A DNA stretch of 64,000 nucleotides from Sabellastarte sp. h YS-2021 (taxonomy: Eukaryota; Annelida; Polychaeta; Sabellida; Sabellidae), in the NCBI GenBank assembly GCA_964017235.1, contig OZ024934.1, positions 86,766,706-86,830,705 of the forward strand, given 5' to 3'. Below are positions 56,357-64,000 of the stretch, in pieces. Below the pieces are notes generated by a model. It was not told where the DNA came from and searched no databases. It saw only the letters and a list, made by a program, of their open reading frames with translations. The position numbers and the translations under genes were made by a program. Numbering within the stretch: position 1 is the stretch's first letter; the number at the start of each line of letters is the position of its first letter.

Positions 56357-57587
56357 TAGAATAATACCTCAACAAAGGATAAACAGAAAACAAAATTATT
56401 TCTCTTTTCCTGTTACCCATTACCTATTTTGTGTGTGTGTGGTACATGGTCTAGGTCCCTGAGAAAGTTTTGGAATTGGGTTGAGTTTGAGGGGGGGGTG
56501 TGTTTTTGCGAGATATAGTACTTGTTGTGGCACTTCAAAGGTCTGTGACGTCATGTTAGTGATGTCACAATGCAAGATTGGCATTGTGCTTTGGGATTTA
56601 TAATTTTGTATTGTCAAAACAGTAAATAATTTAAAAACTGCCATATAGGTTCAGATCATAATTGGTAGTCAAATATCTGAAGGCCTTAGGAGAATATATT
56701 TTTATGGTGACCTTAAAGTCCTAACAATAATTCTATTATGCCAGCTTTAAGGTTACCACTTAAAGACCAATAAGAAAAAATACTTTGTGAACTTCAGCTA
56801 CAATTGGAAAATGGGTGTTACTTAGAAAGTTGCATTCTGCAAGGTGGCCTTAAACACTAAATACTGGCATTATAATGACTTTAAGGTTACTAATTTAAAG
56901 GCTCACAAATAGATAGTACATATAGTTTCTAAAGTTACACTAGTTTAAGGTTACAAATAACTAACAGTAAATTGATTTTAGTGACTTTAAGGTGACTAAG
57001 TATTACATCAACTTATGTTCCACATATGGCTCACATCTATTTGAAATTAAATGTTTTCATAAATAACTATGTATATTGTAAGGTCCACTACATTGTGACA
57101 TCATCAATATGTGTGACATCACAGGCATTTGAGTCCCCCCAAAAAAACAAAAAAAAAAAAAAACCTATGACATCAAAGAAAAAAAAGGGAAATAGGTAAC
57201 AGGAAGCTGAAGCATGATTTATTTTCAAAGTTGGATCAATATTAAGTAACACTCTGCTCTACCTATTACCTATTTTCATTTTGGAAGTTGAAAAAGGATA
57301 ACACAAAGTAAACTTATCTTTCCATTTCATTTTGACTTTGTTTAGTAAGGAGTATAATTCACAGTTGATCCCCTCAGACAAGTTCAACTGTTAATTATGT
57401 TATCAGCCACTGTTTTCTCTTTTTCTATGCATAACATTAAAAAAGGTAGTAAGTACATTTTTTATTTTGGAAAAGGGAAGCAAAATGGAACAACAGCAAC
57501 AGGGAATGATGCCTGTTTACCCACTTTTCTAAAAGCAAGGCAGGCTATTAACTAGGAATATAGTGTTTTTCCAGACAAAAATATAAT
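56357..57587. repeat. Body of the interrupted TIR element
   Basis: Non-coding. It contains about six TTTAAGGTTAC/GGTGACCTTAAA words (56,705-56,995), TGACGTCA near 56,546, a TGACATCA-type pair (57,098 and 57,116) and an A tract at 57,145-57,165. The CCTGTTACC and GGTAACAGG blocks at its edges form an inner inverted repeat. Confidence 0.5.
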
Positions 57588-57916
57588 ATAGGTAATAAGA
57601 AGATAAATTAACGGTAGGTCCCCTCATTTTTAGTGAGGTGTTCTGTATTATTATACTTTATTTACAGCCATTTCAAATTTTGAAGTGGAGAAAAGTTTAT
57701 GGCGGCCATATTTAAGTCCTCTTTACAAAATTTAAGCCCACTACTAACCTGTCTTAAAGTTGAGCCCTTGGCTAAGCCTAAGACCAGTCTTAAATTCTTT
57801 GTGAATACCACTAAGACTAAGACAAAAGTCTTAGCAATTTTTCTGCGAAAGTTAAGACAAAAGTCTCAACTTTAAGCCTGAGCCCTGGCTAAGACCTTTC
57901 ATGAATACAGGTCCTG

Positions 57917-60456
57917 GGCCCGTATTCCTGAAAGGTCTTAGACTTAGCCAGGTCTTAGGCTCAAATGTGGTCTTAAAGTTGAGACTTTTGTCTCAGCTAA
58001 GTTTTGTCTTAAATCCATATTCACAAAGGGTGACTTAGCTAAGTCCAAGATTTTCAAATAACCACAGTGGTTTTCTGTGTCATGTGACCTTTCTTTTCTA
58101 TTCACACTATACTATTGGTGACATATATCCTTCGTTTAATGCATTTTATCTAAGGAAAAGTGCTGTTTTGAAATGGAAAACCTTGTTACCACATATAAAC
58201 TTCCAAAGACTGCTTTAGCGAGATGTTCTGTATAATTATACTTTATTTACAGCCATTTCAAATTTTGAAGTGGAGGAAATTTATGGCGGCCATATTTAAG
58301 TATTCTTTACAAAATTTAAGCCCACTACTAACCTGTCTTAAAGTTGAGCCCTTGGCTAAGCCTAAGACCAGTCTTAAATTCTTTGTGAATACCACTAAGC
58401 CTAAGACAAAAGTCTTAGCAGATTTTGGGCAGAAACTTGAGACAAAAGTCTCAACTTTAAGCCTAATCACTGACAATCCTTTTAGTGAACAAGAATTTAA
58501 GGATGTTGTTTTTGACTTAAAACTAAATAAATCCCCTGGTTTAGATGGTCTGACACCAGAATTTTACAAAGCTTTCTGGAATTACATAAAGTCACCTTAC
58601 ATAGATATGATAGCCGAGTCATTCTCCCAAGGTATCTTACCAGAATCCACAAGAAAATCTGTAGTAACTTTGATCTACAAAAAGGCTGACAGAGAGTTGT
58701 TAAAAACTATAGACCAATTTGCTTAAGTAATTATGACTACAAATTATTATCATTTGTTTTGGCCAAAAGACTTCAAAAAGTAATTCACCATTAAATAAGC
58801 ACAGATCAAACTAATTATATTAAAAATAGAAATATAGCAACAAATATAAGATTGATTTCTGATGTAATTGAAAAATGTGAATTTGAAAACTTACCTGGTT
58901 CGGTAATTGGGCTTGATTTTGAAAAGGCTTTTGATAGCCTCAGTTGGGAATTTATGCAAAAAACAGTCGAGATGTTTGGCTTTGGGGATTTTTTTTGCAA
59001 ATGAATTAATATCATATATACTGATCCATCCCTTATCATAAAAAATAGCGGATGGTTAACCAATAAGATAGCTATGGAAAAGGGGATTAGACAAGGATGC
59101 CCTTTGTCAGCACTTTTATTTATTCTATCTGTCGAATGCCTGTCCACAAAACTATGTATGTCAAAAAGCATTGACGGTATTAAAATAGGAGATACAGAAA
59201 TACGAGTCCTGCAATATGCAGATGACACAACATTGACCGTGTCAAATAATTCCTCCATAGTCCATGCACTTCAAATAATACATGATTTCACTGTTTTTTC
59301 TGGACTAAAATTAAATATGGAAAAATGTGAAGGACTATGGCTAGGAACATTGAGAAACTATCCAAAAAAATTGTCATCAAGTCAAATTCAACACTGAAAC
59401 AATTAAAATTCTTGGGGTTTATGTAGGAACGGACAGTCAAAAGTGCATATCAAAAAACTGGGATCCAAAACTCAAACTATTTCAGAACTTATTGCTTAAG
59501 TGGAAATCAAGAAAAATCACAGTTCTGGGAAAGGCAGTAATAATAAATTCACTGGCCATACCCCTGATAAATTTCCACCTATCTGTCCTAACTGTACCTG
59601 AAAGTATACTGAAGCAATTTGAAAACATGATATTTTTTTTATGGGGAAAAATCCATAAGGTTAAAATGAGAACAGTTATTGGAAGCCCAAGGTGTGGTGG
59701 CCTTGGTATCACAGATATCTTCTCCAAAGGAAGGGCATTGAAAGCTTCCTGGATCCCAAGGTTAATTGATGAATCAAAAACAGCAAAAATCTTTCAAATG
59801 CACCTCCAAAAATGTGAGCTACCATTGCATATATTGTTAAAAATGAACTTCAGAAATATAAATAAAATCGATTGCTTACAAAAACTCCCCCTTTTTTACA
59901 AAGATGTAATGAGTGCATATCACTCATGTAAATATATACAGCCAATTGTTATCACCATCATAGCATACTCAATATACAGCTGTTGGAATCTATGTAAGTT
60001 TAAAAAACAAAGCTATAAAGATGCAATATAAATGTGACGATAAAGAAGAACTTACAGTTTTACAAAGCCGTCTTTGTGTATTTGCTTGACAAAAAAGGTT
60101 ATAACTATTTACAATTTTGTGTAGATAAAATTTTACATATTTTGTAATATTTCAAGAGTAAAGCTACTAATTGATGAGTACTTAAACAAAATTAATTTTT
60201 GACTACTATTAACTTTGAGCTAAAGTATTTCTTCATTGTACTATTAGTAGTGGTGGTATGTTAATGAAATATGTCTGTCAAGTTTACACTCATACTGTGT
60301 ATGAAACGCTCATGGACAAGAATCTGATGGTGGGTTGGCTACCCTTGCCCTGCCAGATTTCTGGGCACAATTGTTAAAAAGGAGTAAATAAAATAGTTAT
60401 TGGAAAAAAAAACTTTAAGCCTAAGCCCTGGCTAAGACCTTTCATGAATACGGGCC
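57917..60456. mobile_element. Fold-back MITE copy 2, interrupted by a LINE
   Basis: Begins GGGCCCGTATTCCTGAAAGG immediately after copy 1 and ends CCTTTCATGAATACGGGCCC. Without the LINE insert its length is about 580 bp, close to the 560 bp reference copy at 47451. It stands head-to-tail with copy 1 with no spacer. Confidence 0.65.
58467..60410 (+). pseudogene. 5'-truncated L1/Tx1-like LINE with target duplication
   Basis: An RT fragment starting in the finger region: PGLDGLTPEFYKAFW, then IGLDFEKAFDSLSW (catalytic Asp), RQGCPLSALLF, and the active site QYADDTT. A downstream TVLGKAVIINSLAIPLI block and a hydrophilic tail end near 60,031. Frameshifts and stops occur near 58,700, 58,790, 59,000 and 59,395. 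The element ends in GGAAAAAAA and is flanked by the 14 bp target duplication AACTTTAAGCCTAA (58453-58466, 60411-60424). This is a target-primed insertion into the fold-back MITE. The endonuclease and ORF1 are missing. Confidence 0.8.
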
Positions 60457-60530
60457 CTGGACTTGATGTGGGAAAGTTGGTAGTTGCTTAACAGTGGTCA
60501 GCAGTGTACATTAACCGAACCTTCAGTCTC
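60457..60530 (+). mobile_element. SINE body, 3' part of the split SINE
   Basis: GTGGGAAAGTTGGTAGTTGC, then GTGGTCAGCAGTGTACA and GAACC match the body of the SINE at 62008-62243 and continue the head at 49993-50053. Similarity fades after about 75 bp. Confidence 0.6.
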
Positions 60531-60610
60531 TGAAGTGGTGGTCTTGGAGAGAAATTGAAAGGGGAAAGACGGACAGCGACGATACGATGTGTATAGGTAA
60601 AATATAGGTT

Positions 60611-60895
60611 TACTGTGGCCTGGTGGTAACACTGTCCTAGGGACACAGAGAACATGGGTTCCAACCCAGGTACAGGTATTTACATTGTGGCTCGGATGAC
60701 TGTTTAAAAATGGTGGTTCTCTATCATTGGGTTCATTCCCCAGTGGCAGGCTAAAGAACCTCAGAGACGTTGATAAATGATCATCCCTGAGACACTAGGT
60801 TTCGGTTTGGGGAAAGTCAGTCACTAGAGAGTTTGGGCTGCACTTGTGCAGTTGGAATTGGTCAAATAGTGTTTTGAGTCCTTAGCACTAAGAAA
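60611..60895 (+). mobile_element. Second tRNA-derived SINE type
   Basis: The head GTGGCCTGGTGGTAACACTG (A-box-like) and GGGTTCCAACCCAGG (B-box-like) lead into a body with GTGGTTCTCTATCATTGGG, CCCCAGTGGCAGGCTAAAG and GCACTTGTGCAGTTGGAATT. It is distinct from the family at 62008. Target duplications are not clear, so the right end is approximate. Confidence 0.5.
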
Positions 60896-61099
60896 TAAGA
60901 CACACAGTATAAATATACAAGACAATACAATAATTTTATTCACATAAATGGAAACGTATACTTTTTTGTATTTTAATAAAAGTTTGCAACCTTTAACAGT
61001 GACTACTATTCTTTGACAACACATTCAAATGCCTTAATATTAAAATCAATCCATTTAATATGGCATATGTAAAACGCCCTTTTAATAGAACATAGGTAA

Positions 61100-61760
61100 A
61101 ACAGTTACCTCAGAAAATACAAATATGCTCAAATTAAATTCAGACAAAACAGAGTTTATCATCTTTGGATCTCAAAGATTCCCACCTCCCTGTCAGGATA
61201 TTTGGTAATTTCATGCATCCAGCAGTTGTTGTAAAGAACCTTGGTTGTCTGGTTTGATGCTTATTTCTCTTTCGCTTATTATGTGCACCGGCTATCCTGG
61301 TGGCTTATGCCTTGGTGAGTAGTGTAGTCAGCTAGGATTGTCACAAAATTGTAACACATGGGCATCTCCTATTCTCAAATGACTTCATAGGCTCCTAGTT
61401 AAATTTTGCTGTATCTTCAAAACTGCCTAGTTTACAAGTTTCTTCACAGTGGTCATCCCAGTTATTTTGTTTCTCTTTTGTCTACTCGTTATGGCAGATA
61501 ATGTACAAGATACAACCGTCCAGATAAAAGGTTCTTGGAGGTTCCTCAATTCCATCTGTGTATAAAACCATAAAACACTTTGGCCACAGCTTTGCTTTTG
61601 ATGCTTCCACAGTTTGAAATAATTTACCTGATGAGGTTCATTCTGCTCCAACTCCCCCCCCCCCCCCCCCCCCCCCCCGCCTGTTTCAGACAAAAGCTAA
61701 AATCTTTTCAAAAAGGCTTTCTCACCTTGGCATATAATCTACCAGGAGCAGACCAAACCT
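61100..61760 (+). pseudogene. Decayed CR1/L2-like LINE RT with a C25 tract
   Basis: Fragments of the RT C-terminal half are readable: MLKLNSDKTEFIIFGSQR near 61,120-61,180, VKNLGCLVWFD near 61,232-61,262, and HSFAFDASTVWNNLPDEVHS near 61,585-61,645. The tail KLKSFQKGFL follows in a shifted frame. Frames change several times and stops interrupt. A run of 25 C (61654-61678) sits inside the former coding sequence. Confidence 0.6.
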
Positions 61761-62007
61761 TGAGGAAAAATGTGACCTTGATCTATTGTATATTTTTTTA
61801 GATTTGCGCACTTACATACAGACAAATAAACAAACAGACTCGGTTACAAAACTGTCCCCACGTCGCGGGGCGAAGGGAACAAATAAGTGCAGGTACTTTG
61901 TAAACACCATGCGATTCAGCGACAACTTTAACATTGAGTGAGTACTTAAATGCAGTAACATAAAATATATTATTTCACAAAATATGAAGGGGCTAATATT
62001 ACCAACA

Positions 62008-62243
62008 GGGGCCACGGTGGCAGAGTGGTAACACTCTCGCCTCCCACCTCTGAGGCCGGGGTTCGATCCCCGTCACGGCCTGAAGTACAAGTGGGAAAGC
62101 TGGTAGTTGCTTGCCGTTGGTCGGCAGTTTACAGTACAGAACCCTAACGAACTGTATGTACTGGTTTCCTCTGCCCTTCCAACTACCCGTTGTGATATGA
62201 CCTGTACAGTATTGAAAGCGATGTAAAACCCCAAATAAATAAA
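62008..62243 (+). mobile_element. tRNA-derived SINE, best reference copy (236 bp)
   Basis: A box TGGCAGAGTGG at 62018-62028 and B box GGTTCGATCCC at 62060-62070 form a pol III promoter derived from a tRNA. A body of about 150 bp follows (GAAAGCTGGTAGTTGCTTGC ... AACTACCCGTTGTGATATGA) and the tail is AAATAAATAAA. TAATATTACCAACA at 61994-62007 and 62244-62257 is a perfect 14 bp target duplication. It probably moved with the machinery of a partner LINE, not identified here. Confidence 0.85.
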
Positions 62244-63019
62244 TAATATTACCAACATAATAAATAAAACTTTATTTCTCAGTACAGACACAAATTACAG
62301 TGCAATACATGTGATATTCACAAAAGGGCTGAGTCAGGCTTCAGGCTTTTCATTTATGTGTAAAAACTATAGCACAGTTAAGCATGAGAGCTGGCCGAGA
62401 CCTTTGATGAGTATGACCCCAGGTCCCAATGAACTCGCACCCTCTGGTTTCAAATCTATTTTATCTACATCAATTGAATTGTTTCAGTTTATTTTATGGA
62501 GCTGTAAGTCAATGAAGTGGAAGTTTATTTGTATGGTCACAAGTCTAGAAAGTGGTTGTTTATTGGCATAATGTAGCTGTAAGTCAAGATAACTTTGCTT
62601 GTGTATTGCTACAAGTCAAAGCATTTACTGGCCTAGTATAGCTGTATGTCAGCTCATTGTAATTGTAAATTGCAATAGATAGTATATACTAAACCAAGTC
62701 ACTTTAGTAATTTACTGTTCATGCTAGAGCAATGTCCTTCTCACATGTAATAATGGCCAAAGGAATATTTTAGCTAAAATTCACTTTGTAGTGTGTTTTA
62801 TTTGGGTCTTTTTGTGTAATGAGCCATACAGTTTCATCAATATTAGAATTAATATTCTAAAAGCCCATGCAGCCATTTCCTGCATGACTCCGTCTGTCTG
62901 TCTGTCCGTCCATCCATTCGTCACGTTTTTACATAAACCTTAATATCTCATTCATTTATAATATCTTCGACAAATTTGCAGGGAATGTTTTTGGCTATAA
63001 AAATAGGTCTGTGCAAAAT

Positions 63020-63830
63020 TTGGGCCTCATTTTGAAAACAAAATGGCCGTCATAGGCAATTGTTTGAAAGTCATTAAGATGCTCTATATCATTAAATATT
63101 ACAGCTAGCTTCATCAAATTTGTACAAAAGCTATATGGCTAGAAAAGCTAGTCTGATGGTAATTTTGGCCTATTTGCAAAACAAAATGGCCGCCATATCA
63201 CATGTTTAATTTCAAATGGGGTTATCCTATTAAAAGGCCTTATATCTTCCTTACAATTGCTCCTAGGGATTAGGCATGTGAAAACAATTTGTAGGAAGTC
63301 AAGGCCTGGGAATCTTTCCTAGCTGTTGAATTTAACCTTTGACCCCTGCTTCAAGGTTAAATGGGGTTATCATACTAAAACATCCTTATATCTCCCTTAT
63401 TATTGGTGCTAGGGCTTCAGAATGTACAATCAGCCCATGGGAAGTACCAGTCTGCAAATGTTTTGCCTGATAACAATTTTGGCCTCATTTTGAAAAAAAA
63501 ATAGGCCGCAATAGCCAATTATTGGAAAATCATTAGATGCTGTAAAACTTGAAACATGGCAGCTAGGTTCATCAGATTTTCACAAAAGATAAACAGCTAG
63601 GAAAGATAGCTTGATGGTAATTTTGGCCTAGTTTCGAAAAAAATGTTTAATGTCAAATGGGATTATCCTGTTAAAAAGGAATTATATCTCCCTTATCATT
63701 GCTACTAGGGGTTTGGAATATGAAAACAACGTGTAGGAAGTCAAGGCCTGGGAATCTTTTCCAGTTGCTGACTTTGACCTTTGACCCCTTCTTTAATGTC
63801 AAATTGGGTCATCTTATTACATAAGGCCTT
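63020..63830. repeat. Imperfect direct duplication, period about 455 bp
   Basis: TTTTGGCCTCATTTTGAAAA begins near 63,022 and 63,478. Both are followed by GATGGTAATTTTGGCCTA, TATATCTCCCTTA-type words and GTAGGAAGTCAAGGCCTGGG. Within each unit, shorter AAATGG-GTTATC and CCTTTGACCCC words recur. Non-coding. Confidence 0.6.
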
Positions 63831-64000
63831 GTGTCTCCAGTAGTTCTCATATATTACTGATCATAAGGCAGTGCTGACCACTGCGGCAGTGGCCTTGTTT
63901 TACATAAACCTTTATATCTTTTTGTATATCTTTCTGTATATTTATGAAGGTATCTACACTAAATTGACACCAGGTCTGGCAATGATTTGTAAATGCTGTA

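Larger units (their letters stand above)
50268..57628. mobile_element. TIR element AATGAGGGGACC, with 6 bp target duplication
   Basis: The ends AATGAGGGGACCTACCGTTA and its exact complement at 57,609-57,628 start a TIR of about 45 bp. TTTAGT at 50262-50267 and 57629-57634 is a perfect 6 bp target duplication, and the fold-back MITE copies elsewhere lack the insert. A related inner pair (TGAGGGGACCAACTGTTAA at 50,495 and its near complement at 57,355-57,376) and a further CCTGTTACC/GGTAACAGG pair (56,409 and 57,195) form concentric shells. Without the retrotransposon inside, it is about 1.6 kb and non-coding. Confidence 0.65.
50055..57916. mobile_element. Fold-back MITE copy 1, interrupted
   Basis: The left end GGCCTGTATTCACGAAAGGT is mirrored by CCTTTCATGAATACAGGTCC at 57,890-57,912. 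Left remnant 50055-50267 and right remnant 57635-57916 align with the uninterrupted copy at 47451-48010 across GACTTAGCTAAGTCCAAG and GCCATTTCAAATTTTGAAGT. The middle is occupied by the TIR element 50268-57628. Confidence 0.65.

Noticed and set aside
58223..58726. 167-codon frame starting before the LINE
   Set aside because: It is a chance fusion of fold-back MITE sequence with the LINE RT fragment. The join falls at the target duplication, so it is not a gene.
1..64000. CRISPR array, prokaryotic operon or rRNA genes
   Set aside because: No regularly spaced identical repeats with unique spacers, no ribosome-binding-site-led gene chains and no rRNA-like sequence were found. The window is clearly eukaryotic.

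Overview
This window is AT-rich eukaryotic (metazoan) DNA. It has spliced exons with GT-AG borders, long introns, tRNA-derived SINEs, poly-A-tailed LINE fragments, Tc1/mariner- and hAT-type MITEs, a Ty3/gypsy LTR element and a tyrosine-recombinase (DIRS-order) retrotransposon. No bacterial operons are present. The repeat mix looks like a marine invertebrate, possibly a mollusc, but the species cannot be read from the sequence.

Region 1 (1-22.1 kb) holds exon-like pieces on the minus strand. One 3' end lies at 200-1170, with possible further exons at 5.1-5.7 kb. A second set lies at 17.46-22.08 kb, has matching splice phases and ends in a stop codon. They look like multi-pass membrane proteins of unrecognised family. 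Repeats fill the introns: a hAT MITE at 9.2 kb, a 4.7 kb purine-skewed TIR element at 12.2-16.9 kb, SINEs and a TA-flanked MITE.

Region 2 (22-31.5 kb) is non-coding and repeat-rich. A colinear mosaic at 24.8-27.1 kb is the inverted counterpart of 6.8-8.9 kb, and LINE 3' ends are present.

Region 3 (31,526-41,400) is a complete but inactivated Ty3/gypsy retrotransposon. It has LTRs of 568 and 599 bp and a 4 bp target duplication. gag-pol is broken by frameshifts, deletions and two insertions. A 3' accessory frame (39,435-40,052, coiled coil) is intact, and a zinc-finger-like frame precedes it. An AT-rich satellite of about 335 bp period follows (41.45-43.4 kb), itself hit by a SINE.

Region 4 (49,993-60,530) is a nest of insertions. 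A tRNA-SINE is split by two tandem copies of a fold-back MITE. The first copy contains a TIR element with a 6 bp target duplication, and that contains a nearly intact Ngaro/PAT-order DIRS retrotransposon with split direct repeats A1-ORFs-B1-A2-B2. The second copy contains a 5'-truncated L1/Tx1-like LINE with a 14 bp target duplication. An uninterrupted copy of the fold-back MITE at 47,451-48,010 serves as an empty-site reference.

The most notable observation is in the DIRS-order element. Its gag, a Cys/His-rich domain and its RT/RNase H lie in one reading frame, separated only by an in-frame TGA and an in-frame TAG. The TAG sits in a GAC-TAG-GGA context like the gammaretroviral gag-pol readthrough site.

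Region 5 (60.5-64 kb) holds a second SINE type, a decayed CR1/L2-like LINE with a 25 bp C tract, a complete SINE with a 14 bp target duplication, and a duplicated repeat of about 455 bp.
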